Below the pieces are notes generated by a model. It was not told where the DNA came from. It ran no database searches and was given only the letters and a program-made list of their open reading frames with translations. A DNA stretch of 64,000 nucleotides from JABWBD01 sp040768665 (GTDB lineage: Bacteria > Planctomycetota > Planctomycetia > Pirellulales > Thermoguttaceae): NCBI GenBank assembly GCA_040768665.1, contig JAXGMN010000060.1:13611-77610 (forward strand), in the 5' to 3' direction. Positions 45,601 to 53,026 of the stretch are shown one piece after another. Within the stretch, counting starts at the first letter, position 1. Each line of letters begins with the position of its first letter. The translations under genes were made by a program, and so were the position numbers.

Positions 45601-48600
45601 CGGTGTCACGCGCAGCAAGGCGGCGCTCTCCGGCCCCGACGCATTGCAGTCGGTGGCCGTGGCGTCGACGTCCAACATTGCCAACGTCGCCAACGCACCG
45701 CTCGACGTGCTGTTGAGCACGTTCACTGTGCAGGAAGGGGCCGAGTTTTCCGGAACCGTAGCCACGGTTACCAATGGAAACCCCCTGGAGTCCCTGGCCG
45801 GCGAGCATCAAGCGCTCATCGATTGGGGCGACGGCTCGCCGCTAACCGCCGGAGTAATCACCGCGGACACGGACCATTTCCTCGTCACCGGAACACACAC
45901 GTACCGCAGGGCCGGTGAGTATCCGTTCCACGTGACCGTCACCGAGCCCGACGGGGCGAGCGTATCCGGGAGCGAGTCGATCGCCGGCAACCATTTTGAG
46001 GCATCGCTGCTCGCCTCCATCGGCGCTCTGTTTGCCCCGGTCGTTGCGGACTTCAACGACGACGGCGAACTCGACGTCGCGGTCGGCCAATCGAATCTCG
46101 GCGCCAACAAGGCGTTCATTACGTTCGGCGGTGTTGATTTCACCTTTGCCCCAACCCAAGTCGTGGACATACCGACCAGGTTCCAGGCCGCGGCTGCGGG
46201 CGATTTTGACAACGATGGCATCGTGGATCTGGTCGTCGCCGGCCAGATCGACGTGCCGGGGACGGAATCGCTCAGCGTCGTGTTTGGCAGCCGCGACGGA
46301 AGTCTGCGCGTGGGATCCTCCACGACTCCCCTGTCCCCCTATCCGCCGGGCTCCATCGCAACGCTGGACTTCGACTCGGACGGCAATCTGGACGTCGTCG
46401 TTGGTTACGGGTGTGGGGCGCTGGGATGCTCGCCGCAGATCGAAGTGTTTCGCGGTCATGGAGACGGCACCTTTGAGACTGCCGGCATTCACACAGCCTT
46501 TCTCGGTAGTATCGTGGCGACGGGCGATCTCAATGGCGACGGCCATCCCGATATCGTCGTTGGCAGTCCGCTTAACATCTCGCTGCTGATACTGCTTGGT
46601 GACGGGACGGGATTCTCTGGCCCGGCAACGTCGGTTCCCCTGCCCGGCACGACTAACTCGTTGGCAATTGCCGATATGAACGAAGATGGGGTATTGGACA
46701 TCGTCGTGGGCGTGGGCCATCTCGTTGTCTTGACGGGAGCGGGCGACGGTACGTTCACTTCCGTGAGTCATCCCGCGGCAACCACGATTTACCGGATTGC
46801 CGTGGTCGATTTGAACGGGGACGGGCGACCGGACGTCGTTGCGTCGGACATCGACACGACCATCACGGTGCTTCTGGCCGAAGCGGACGGCGGATTTGTC
46901 ACGGCCCAAACGATGATCGGCTCCCAGGCTCGGGAAGTACTGATTGGGGACTTCAACCGCGACGGCCAGTTCGACGTGGCCATCGTAGGCAATTCCGCCG
47001 TCCTGCGGATTTACCCGGGCCGCGGCGACGGTATGGTCAACGTCGCTCAAACGATTCCATCGCCCACCCTCCAGCGAGACGTGCTCGCCGCGGACGTAAA
47101 CCACGATGGATTCCTGGACGCGGTCTCGGTCGCGAACGAGACCGGACTTGGCGGTGTCTTGGTATCGCTCGGCCGCGGGGACGGCACGTTTGATACTGCG
47201 CCGCAGTTGCCACTGGGTACTCGGGCAACCGATCCCAAGCCGCTCGCGGTTGCCATTGAGGACCTGAACGGCGATGATCGTACCGAGGTCCTTGTGAGCG
47301 CGCCGGGCGGCCTGGCTGTTTTCGCTCGCAACACGGATGGAAGCTACGCGCGATCCGGTGTCTATCCGTTGACTCAATCACCTTATCACTTCGCCACCGG
47401 GGATCTCAACGGCGATGGCCACGTGGACATCGTCGCGGCGATTCCCTTGGGAGGCTTCGTGCCGGGAAACGTCGCGATCCTACTGAATGCCGGCGACGGC
47501 ACGTTTGCGGCAGCGCAGTACCTGGCGACCGGCGAAGAAGCGGGCTCGCTCGTGCTGCGCGACCTCAATGCCGATGGTGCCCTCGACATCGCGGTGCAAG
47601 TTGCGGGACCGTTCGACAACGCTTCGAGAACGTTTCCCAACAGCGGCATCGAGGTTTTCCACGGGCGCGGCGATGGCACGTTCTTGCCAGGGGCGCTCGT
47701 ACGCGCGGGAGTGGCGAACAGTCTAGGATCGCGGGAGACCATTGCCGCCGGTGACGTGGACGGTGATTCGATCGTCGACCTCCTCTTCGCTGCCGACGGG
47801 ACTTTGATCACCGATCCGGCCAACCCGAGTGGCCCGCTCGTACGATCCGGAAACGGCCTGTATGTCCTCCTCGGCAATGCGGACGGAACGTATCGCCCGG
47901 GGCCGCGCTATCTCGATAGTCCCGACCCAACCATCCCGAGCGTCAACTCGGTAACGCTGGCGGACTTCAATCGAGATGGGAAGCTGGACGTAGCCACCTC
48001 ACGCACGTTCTTCAGCGGAGATCGCCCCGACGACGTGCTGGTGCTCTTGGGAAACGGTGACGGCACTTTCGGTACGGAAGCCGCCTACGATGCCGGACTG
48101 TCGGCCACACAATTGCTTTCGGGCGACTTCGACGGAGACGGAAGCACCGACCTTGCGACCGCCGAGCCTTCGGTGGGCGGCGCAGGCATAAGCCTGCTTC
48201 TGAATCAAGGGGACGGCACCTTTGGCCCGGCGGTCAGCTATTTCGCGGGCGGAGGCTCTTGGGGTATCGCGCTGGGGGATCGCGATAGTGATGGACATCT
48301 CGATGTAGCTACCGCGAACTTCGATTCAGGCACGGTTGGACTCCTGCTCGGTCGCGGCGATGGAACGCTGATCGCCTCGCGCCTCAGCGATGGACTCGCC
48401 AACTTGCTCTGGTCCATGATCCCCGGCGACCTCAACCGGGACGGCAAGCTCGACCTGGTGGTTGCATCGTCGCACAGCGACTATGTCGATGTGCTCATCG
48501 GCCGCGGCGACGGCAGCTTCGATGCGATGCCGCCGGTGGCAATCCCGAACCAGACCTTCACCAGCGTCGTCGCCCCTCGCGAAATGGCGATCGCCGACAA

Positions 48601-51600
48601 CAATGGCGACGGCCAGAACGAATTGCTCGTCGCCACCGCGGTCACGGGCACCATCGCGACCGTGCCGATCCTGGCCGACGGCAGTCTGGGCACGCCGGTT
48701 TTACGCACGCAATCGGTTGGATCACGGTTTGCATTCGGCGATTTCAATGGCGATGGGCGTATCGACGCCGCAGCCATAAGCGACACCGACTTCGCTGGCA
48801 ACGCTCGATGGAATAACGAGGCCAGGGTTCTGCTTGCGCAAGCCGACGAAACGTTCATCGCGGGACCATCGCAGCCGACAGGCACCGGGGCGTCGGGCGT
48901 CGTGGCCGCGGATGTCAACCATGACGGTCGCCTCGACCTGGTTATTGCGAATGCCGGAGATTTGACTGAGGGAGGGACCGTCAACGGCGGCGTGGTCGTG
49001 CTCCTGGGAGTCGGTGATGGAACCTTCGAGGCGCCCGTCGTCTACCGGCCGAATGAGTCGTTCGGCGCGATCGACGTTGCCGATCTCAACGGTGACGGCC
49101 GTCTCGATCTCATGCTCGTCCGCGGCGACCCGCTGTTTGGCAATGAGCGCGATATCAGCGTGATGTACAATCAGGGTGAAGGCACCTTTGGGCCGCCCGA
49201 GATCCTCGATGCGAACTCGCCATACGTCCTGGCCGCAATCACGGCCGGAGATTTCGCCGGAGACGGATTGCCGGACATCCTGGTTGGCAGTGAACTCTTC
49301 AGCCGGCACGTGCGCGTCATCCGCAACGTGCCGCTCTTGACCGGTGCCGTAGTGACCGATGCCCCCATCGACGTAACGGTTGCGAATCAGAACGTGCGGG
49401 CAGGGGAATCTTTTACCGCGGCAATCGGTTCTTTCGGCGACGCCAACCCGCTGTCTGTCGCGGAGGACTTTACCGCGACAATCGAATGGGGAGACGGCCA
49501 GACATCCCCGGGAATCGTCGAGAAATTACCGGACGAACAAGTCCAGGTGACGGGCACACATACTTACGCGGCTGCAGGATCGTTCGCCACCAGGATCGTT
49601 GTCGTCGAGATCGGCGTAGGGACGCATTTTGCTACCGGCCAGATCCAGGTGGCGTCTACCGGCGGCAATACGCCTCCGGTCGCCGGCAACGATACGGCCG
49701 TAACCCATGAGAATACCGCCGTGGTCGTGGCCGTGCTCGACAACGACCAGGACGTCGATGGTTCGCTTGACCCCGCGTCTGTCCTCGTTGTTGCCCTGCC
49801 GGCACACGGCACGACGACCGTGGATCCGGCCACCGGCAAGATCACCTACACGCCGGCGGCAGACTACGTCGGCGATGACACCTTCACCTACACGGTGGCC
49901 GACAACCAGGCCGCAGTCTCCAATGCGGCCGCAGTCTCGATCACCGTGAACTCCGTTCCGTTCATCCTGACGACTGACGGCCGGATCGTCACCCTTCCGG
50001 GCACGCCCGATGATGGGGTCGGGCTCCACTTCACCTGGACCTTCGACGGCTCGAAACGAGAAGATGAGGTGTGGGCGTTTGCCGTCGACGACGAGCAAGG
50101 CACGGTGGCGGGAGTTTCACCGGGCGATCCTGGCTATGCCGCCACAGTGCTCAAGCAGGCCGACTGGTGGCTGGTGTTTCAGCACAAGGTGACCGTGGGA
50201 ACGACCCGGGACCTCATCTTGCCCGGCGGCACACACCTGGCCTTCTTCGTCATCCAGGACGACGAGATCCACGACCCGGAAGACGACAAACACGACAAGG
50301 ACAAAGATGGCAAGGACAAGGACGGCAAGGACAAACATGGCAAAGACAAATCGGACGATTGGTGCGGCGAGAAGCCGCTGGCCTATTTCTCTCTCGACGC
50401 GGCCAACCCCGACGGCATGGACCATCTTCACGACCAGCAACTCGCCGCCGATACCCTCGAGCATGCCTGGGAGACCGGCAGCGACAACAAGAACCGCGAC
50501 TTCGACGACGTGGTCTACACGATCGAGTTGGTAAGCCTGGACAACCCGCCGACGATGTACACGCCTTCCGATCCGCGGCCCCCGTTCATGCCGTATCGGC
50601 TCGGCGACGTCGAGGATCTCGAGCTCACGGGGCTCGACCCATCGCAGGAAGACCTCTGGTACAAGCTCGAGACAACGCGCGACGGAATCCTCTCGGTCCG
50701 GGCCCTCTACGACGGGCCACACCACGGCGTCGGCCTGGAAATCTACGACCAGAAGTACGAGGGCGATCATGACGTGCGACCGGTCGCCACGGGCAGAATC
50801 GTCGATGGCGGCCAACGGATCGACTGGCCCGTGCTCGACAGTCGGAAGTACTATGTCCGCCTGACGGGTGCCGAGACGGAGCTGGACCTGCGCCTGTTGA
50901 ATCTCGTCGAGCAGGTGGGCAGCCACGTAACGATTCACGGTACGGCAGGCGACGACCATTTTGTGTTCGACGCCGGGGCCGGGCACAAGGTCACCATCAA
51001 CGGCATCGATTACACATTCCCCGCTGCGGAAGCCGCCACGTTTTCCTTCGACGGCTCGGGCGGTAGCGACGAACTCTCCTTCACCGGCTCGAGTGGCCGC
51101 GACGTAGCGGCACTCCATCCCACGTGGGGCACATTCACTGGTGCGACTTATACGCTGGACGTCGCCGGCGTCGAATCGTTCGGCTACGACGGGGGCGAAG
51201 GAGAAGACAAGGTCGAGCTTTGGGGTTCGAGGGGGAAGAACATCTACACGGTCGAACCCGGTTCCGGCCGGATGACCGGCGATGGCGTCTCGATCTTCGT
51301 CACGGCCGAGACGATCTACGCGCGCGGCAACGGCGGCCCAGACGAGGTGCTCTTCCAGGATTCGGCGGGCGACGACCTGCTGGAGTTCTTCCCGACCTGG
51401 GCACGGATGCAAGGAGACGGCTACTTCCACCACGTCCGCGGCTTCAAGTCGATGGAGGCCGACGCCGATCTGGGGGCGGGCGGCAACGACAAAGTCGTCT
51501 TCCGCGGATCGGACCGGAACGATTATCTGAAGGTCAACCCCTACAACGACAAGTTGCAGACGTCGGTTGCTCGTTTCTTGAGTGGGACGGGCAGTGTGTG

Positions 51601-52459
51601 GCACACCGCGCGCGGCTTCGACACGATCGTGGGCTACGGCCGCGGCGGCAAACAGATCGACGAACTGATCCTCCTGGATACGGCCGGAGCGGACACGATC
51701 GCGTTGTTCCCGCGGCAGGCGGATCTCAAGGCACCGGACTACGGAGTGACCGTCACGGCGCACGGTTTCGGCACGGTGGAGGCTCGATGGACGGGCGCGG
51801 GCATCGGCGAGGACGACCTCAGCCTGAACGATTCGCCGCGCATGGACCACCATGACACACTGGTGGGCGATCCGCAGCAGGTGACGATGAGTGGGCCGGG
51901 GTACGTCAACAAGGCGGTGGGCTTCCCGTTGGTCAAGGCCTACAGCAGCGGCCGAGGACACGACACCGCCTGGTTCTCGGACCTGAACGATCCGAGCGAC
52001 AGCCGCACCGGTGTCGACACATTCACCGCGCGGCCGCTGTTTTCGGTGCTGGAAGGTTCCGGCTACAGGCTTTATGCGCGATTGTTCGACGAGGTGCACG
52101 CGGAGTCGAGGTTCGGCGCCGACGTGGCGAATCTGCACGGCAACGGCAACGGGGATGGGCTGATCGGCGCCGCCGGTGAGGTAAGCCTGTCGGGCACGCG
52201 TTTCGAGGTCCCGTTTGCCAACTACGCCAGGTCGTTCCACAAGGTGAATGCCTTCGGCGGCGGCGGAGCGAACACGGCGGTTCTTACGGACGCCGCCGTC
52301 GACTTGACCACGTATGATCCGCCGGAGACTGCCTTGCTGGAAGGTTTAGCCCAGAGCCTGTGGCTGAACAAGTTTGCCGAGATCGAGCTGCGCAACAGCG
52401 GCACGGACGAGCGAACGAACGTCCTCGACGTGGACATGGTCTTCGCCTGGTGGGAGTGA
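36674..52459 (+). CDS. Giant secreted multidomain repeat protein (5,261 aa)
   Basis: The ATG follows AAAGGACGGGGC. Residues 40-51, ELLEDRRLLSV, are the planctomycete LEPR-XLL-like export motif. Domains in order, by eye: SBBP beta-propeller repeats (~53-540); PKD-like domain (~556-645); BNR/Asp-box propeller (~646-1070, GGILVATSRNGGQTW); PKD-like; a second BNR-like propeller (~1176-1600); three PKD-like domains; a CARDB-like domain (~1926-2033); an SBBP-associated N-terminal domain (EPNLGQTDAQVAFVARG) and more SBBP repeats (to ~2720); PKD-like; cohesin-like region; FG-GAP/VCBS repeats (~3110-4220, NGDGxxD); PKD-like; cadherin-like (ENTAVVVAVLDND, ~4330-4430); DUF4114-like; PPC-like; and a ~500-residue C-terminal module ending DMVFAWWE shared with the next gene. 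A surface or matrix, calcium-binding adhesin role is inferred. It is remarkably free of frameshifts. Confidence 0.9.
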   Translation: MSTQSWLRTFACALWQDTKSRNRRPQRRRTCPSRHGDLVLELLEDRRLLSVLGYSTYWGGSRNETAGGIATDSDGNTYVAGTTYSANLPGSSGPDLQVGRAFVTKFTASGQVAYSTILGPTPKWDDTGFAESKGFDLVIGPDDLPLVSFETFETQTVSGFPLPGPRFLHVAKLSDVGVPTFDTIAPVLDVADHLAPYSFTAVHLAVDDTGGAYAAYTALRETFGGGVALDPYITKVAPNGAVEFTEALLISVGDLALDNERNIYVATTTSLNDLPVTAGAFQPEKNAVNPDRTDIWIAKLDPTASALLGATYLGGAHNDTIGALAISPNQTGLVYLVGTTESDDFPVQNPLQPRPTPDSGIGDTEFSTDAFVAALDLTVSPEVSTMKLLSSTYFGGSRGDFLTDVAIDAAGSVYVVGSTNSADLPLANPLQPAWNDGPIFHELGSAIVAHDLIAAKFDASLTGLEFSTYLGGSGHDYQARLAVDPNGTIHVAAHSAGKVHDINGNAVSTADFPVLNAVQTTFGGGDPGLGSLETDAVVLAIGQRGVVSGIGSRATLGREFNDIVANFNSFRHTASPDDFTATIHWGDGTTSAGTVSRPSSGIPTFLVSGTHVYNTPGAFPVVVEVEDHLAPKLSPIRNINVSRNDMSQTGGSIAVDPTDPSRLFAAMTDEQGVANAASGSDGGILVATSRNGGQTWTPRVIGNAADEVLPRAAGDPDVLFDDFGNLFLAYRGVEGNNIVVAWSTDGGATFEAAAFEELVPPGSTGGTGTSAVGSPKLAFGAANHEIWVAFEDLANGLILAAGAGVGGVGDVGSFALKTVSGSNDGASSDIAIGPNGEVAVIWQAVPVGASTAQLLASFDLDGLGTGEFAMPTTVDTSTTNGELTTPAQQSPVPLGATLAWDTSDGPHRGRLYAAYVDMADDVASGGPELTLLTTFTDDLGVDWSDPSRVTLDAQFQSMFLPSIALDPETGNVAVGWYGTRGPLGTVVTAADFFVATTTDGQAFSEPQQVNAGAMDAFDPALSAYGMANGFGEAPSMAFLNRRLYPVWSDNSALGGENYYPSQFEVATSIVGVIDVRVPPVAIRPRAIHAIRGETFDGTVATFTHPDGGLRPGDFTAMIHWGDGAESPGTITQPGGPNTEFSVSGSHVFADAGAFPVWIEVHDNVHNLAATPVSSVNAERGSQAEATIAIDPTNPDRVFAAGVHVNFQWPIGIPVATSEDGGVTWTSGTIADGSDGLPPSIGDPKVVFDQYGNLFLTYLTPSPQRDVVVLLSTNGGQDFTLLATFTDVDGADQPSIAVGPGEGGTEGSVWLTWERGQHPFQIIMAAGAPVHGLGAVGGFGQRLVAPLSADGFYRNFGDIAVGPDGQVLLTYVKGVPGATLVGPAEVVVHLDPDGLGLEPFGSAVVASTVNIGANLPIPAQAVRTIDTEGNLAWDRSEGGHRGRVYLVYTDSPAVGSADTDIFIRASDDNGQNWGEPIQVHDDDPLSQFLPSVAVDQSSGNVGVGWHTAVEPANVRTRFAATLSDDGGSNFRLAYAVSPGDSDATNPAIDPRGANFQYGDYTGIAFVDGVLQPIWADNSAELAANPDPPRFDLANARIAVAEVTRAPLVVETFDVEDVEGNEFTAEVATFTDPEGGGAASDYKAMIHWGDGSEDSEGTIQQQPDGSFNVLGTHQYEDFGTWSISITITGNRTRGEGTATATIENAPLDVVIPAGLRVVREMEFTKVVATLSDLNLKSTASDVIVTIEWGDGSGSLATLELQPGSGEAGAPNTFNISGTHKYLSEETFTINVSVLERESGQVLARQGELVSGDPPLIVNPGQFLDIEALAGINTGDLVLVTFERPDDIEVPLDTTVGEYTATINWGDGNVDAGITPFVTSEDVTVVGRHTYTTVGEYFPTVTLVDDSGGFFSAPLIATVELDVTSVVRAVGSGLIYNPATERFVGELTITNTSGADLPGPFFAVFHDLPEGVTLANITDVTGEEDPLAKVSVLKLQPGESLDPIPLEFDNPGRVPITYRVQVFDGIRSSPSAAASLSFEPNLGQTDAQVAFVARGSNYAIFLTPDRAALGLGGTSDGDSAAVHMLWLGGNESPSVIAMEPQTGTSNYLIGSDPSGWITSVPQYGRIRYESVYDRIDLDYYGRAGELEYDWIVRPGGDPNDIIMQFAGAERMTIDSAGNLRLTVADSELVERAPRVYQEIAGQRIDIAGSYVIHPDGTVGFALAAYDPAETLVIDPVLIYSTFFGPDATAQDVVVDDGGNAYITGTTVAIDFPTSAGVFQEESIDAPDLVDPLGRFYSRVDAFVLKVDPKGVPIFSTYLSGNYDDIGNAIAVDAAGYVYVAGNTTSTMFPTQNAFQANHADDRESEGFLTLTSDVFLTKLSPDGSRAEFSTYLGGQGNDFPSGIAVDATGAVYVVGSTAAADFPTKNAVAPFHPFDAFVTKFDPSGSSLAFSTFLGGTGVDEAVGIVLDASGGITVVGNTTSFDLPTRNALFDEYKPYTGPDLITALDMFVARLPADGSALDVLTYLGGTGGDEAFDIARDNTGNIYLGGQTWSQDLPLVNPLQGSLNGQFDGFVVKLAPDLASILYSTYLGGSGRESDGFRVFDAVHDIAVDALGNLIVAGETDSADLPVVAGIQPELAGESDWFLASLNAAGSAVNYLTYFGGADYDYLNAMAIDRAGTAVMAGRTLSGLNLAFDFPTFRAFDNTVGTTEFFANRMVFAKVASEPPPGFNRLELVHRTIEAIEGSTPFDGLVASIITVGSETAEDFTASIDWGDGTVSAGTVEPGPDPGIPGRRQFSVLGSHLYEDVGLYDVVVTVRDSAGNLATATSTPAPQHGEDHALYHVVIDTTSLAGQSGRFSVQFNPGAVPGAPDAELTLTGFNAPGGVLTADVETEGAASGNLAVGATLQPTSLLNRLTQGLTFGQRIELDVRIAGDAIADPSVEPFGNAVGFQLLAADGVTPLRTVDASGAVLTVAVDADGVTRSKAALSGPDALQSVAVASTSNIANVANAPLDVLLSTFTVQEGAEFSGTVATVTNGNPLESLAGEHQALIDWGDGSPLTAGVITADTDHFLVTGTHTYRRAGEYPFHVTVTEPDGASVSGSESIAGNHFEASLLASIGALFAPVVADFNDDGELDVAVGQSNLGANKAFITFGGVDFTFAPTQVVDIPTRFQAAAAGDFDNDGIVDLVVAGQIDVPGTESLSVVFGSRDGSLRVGSSTTPLSPYPPGSIATLDFDSDGNLDVVVGYGCGALGCSPQIEVFRGHGDGTFETAGIHTAFLGSIVATGDLNGDGHPDIVVGSPLNISLLILLGDGTGFSGPATSVPLPGTTNSLAIADMNEDGVLDIVVGVGHLVVLTGAGDGTFTSVSHPAATTIYRIAVVDLNGDGRPDVVASDIDTTITVLLAEADGGFVTAQTMIGSQAREVLIGDFNRDGQFDVAIVGNSAVLRIYPGRGDGMVNVAQTIPSPTLQRDVLAADVNHDGFLDAVSVANETGLGGVLVSLGRGDGTFDTAPQLPLGTRATDPKPLAVAIEDLNGDDRTEVLVSAPGGLAVFARNTDGSYARSGVYPLTQSPYHFATGDLNGDGHVDIVAAIPLGGFVPGNVAILLNAGDGTFAAAQYLATGEEAGSLVLRDLNADGALDIAVQVAGPFDNASRTFPNSGIEVFHGRGDGTFLPGALVRAGVANSLGSRETIAAGDVDGDSIVDLLFAADGTLITDPANPSGPLVRSGNGLYVLLGNADGTYRPGPRYLDSPDPTIPSVNSVTLADFNRDGKLDVATSRTFFSGDRPDDVLVLLGNGDGTFGTEAAYDAGLSATQLLSGDFDGDGSTDLATAEPSVGGAGISLLLNQGDGTFGPAVSYFAGGGSWGIALGDRDSDGHLDVATANFDSGTVGLLLGRGDGTLIASRLSDGLANLLWSMIPGDLNRDGKLDLVVASSHSDYVDVLIGRGDGSFDAMPPVAIPNQTFTSVVAPREMAIADNNGDGQNELLVATAVTGTIATVPILADGSLGTPVLRTQSVGSRFAFGDFNGDGRIDAAAISDTDFAGNARWNNEARVLLAQADETFIAGPSQPTGTGASGVVAADVNHDGRLDLVIANAGDLTEGGTVNGGVVVLLGVGDGTFEAPVVYRPNESFGAIDVADLNGDGRLDLMLVRGDPLFGNERDISVMYNQGEGTFGPPEILDANSPYVLAAITAGDFAGDGLPDILVGSELFSRHVRVIRNVPLLTGAVVTDAPIDVTVANQNVRAGESFTAAIGSFGDANPLSVAEDFTATIEWGDGQTSPGIVEKLPDEQVQVTGTHTYAAAGSFATRIVVVEIGVGTHFATGQIQVASTGGNTPPVAGNDTAVTHENTAVVVAVLDNDQDVDGSLDPASVLVVALPAHGTTTVDPATGKITYTPAADYVGDDTFTYTVADNQAAVSNAAAVSITVNSVPFILTTDGRIVTLPGTPDDGVGLHFTWTFDGSKREDEVWAFAVDDEQGTVAGVSPGDPGYAATVLKQADWWLVFQHKVTVGTTRDLILPGGTHLAFFVIQDDEIHDPEDDKHDKDKDGKDKDGKDKHGKDKSDDWCGEKPLAYFSLDAANPDGMDHLHDQQLAADTLEHAWETGSDNKNRDFDDVVYTIELVSLDNPPTMYTPSDPRPPFMPYRLGDVEDLELTGLDPSQEDLWYKLETTRDGILSVRALYDGPHHGVGLEIYDQKYEGDHDVRPVATGRIVDGGQRIDWPVLDSRKYYVRLTGAETELDLRLLNLVEQVGSHVTIHGTAGDDHFVFDAGAGHKVTINGIDYTFPAAEAATFSFDGSGGSDELSFTGSSGRDVAALHPTWGTFTGATYTLDVAGVESFGYDGGEGEDKVELWGSRGKNIYTVEPGSGRMTGDGVSIFVTAETIYARGNGGPDEVLFQDSAGDDLLEFFPTWARMQGDGYFHHVRGFKSMEADADLGAGGNDKVVFRGSDRNDYLKVNPYNDKLQTSVARFLSGTGSVWHTARGFDTIVGYGRGGKQIDELILLDTAGADTIALFPRQADLKAPDYGVTVTAHGFGTVEARWTGAGIGEDDLSLNDSPRMDHHDTLVGDPQQVTMSGPGYVNKAVGFPLVKAYSSGRGHDTAWFSDLNDPSDSRTGVDTFTARPLFSVLEGSGYRLYARLFDEVHAESRFGADVANLHGNGNGDGLIGAAGEVSLSGTRFEVPFANYARSFHKVNAFGGGGANTAVLTDAAVDLTTYDPPETALLEGLAQSLWLNKFAEIELRNSGTDERTNVLDVDMVFAWWE

Positions 52460-53026
52460 ATGCAGAACGCGAACCCGAATCCATGCGGCGAAAGCGACTT
52501 TGGCCTTCCAGGGATTCTGCCGCCATTCGGCAGTCGGTCCTCCTGGGTTACTCGAGCGGCAGTGCCGCCACCACCGCCCACCCCGGCGGGGAGGTGATTC
52601 ACAGCTATAAGAACGCCCCGATCTCTTTTGATTGCACGGACCACTTGGCAGACGCAGCCGTACAGGCCGTGGGAGGCGGCGGGCAGTCTGCTTCGTTACG
52701 GTAGTCACCTGAGTCCGCAAGACAATGTTCTTGTCCGTGAACCTGCCATGCTCGGCGGAGTCTGCTCGACAGATTTCGGGCGGGAGCGTGGATACCGGCG
52801 CCCAACTTCCCTGTGAAGCGTGAAGATCATGAGGTCAATATGCTTCGTTTGACGCAGCCAGTGCATCGAATAGCGCTCGGCATGCCGTCACAACAAAACC
52901 TTCTTCGGATTTCCGATCAGCCGGTGCAACCGGCAGAGCCGATATAACCTGCGGAAATCATCTCTTCTTCCCGGCTTTCGCTCAGCCATACAGATGCTGG
53001 CCGGGCGTATGGGCACGAGGCTCGCC
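52460..53026. other. Intergenic region between the two giant genes
   Basis: 567 bp without a recognisable gene, RNA or palindrome of note. It presumably contains the promoter of the second giant gene, but no confident -35/-10 pair was found. Confidence 0.35.
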
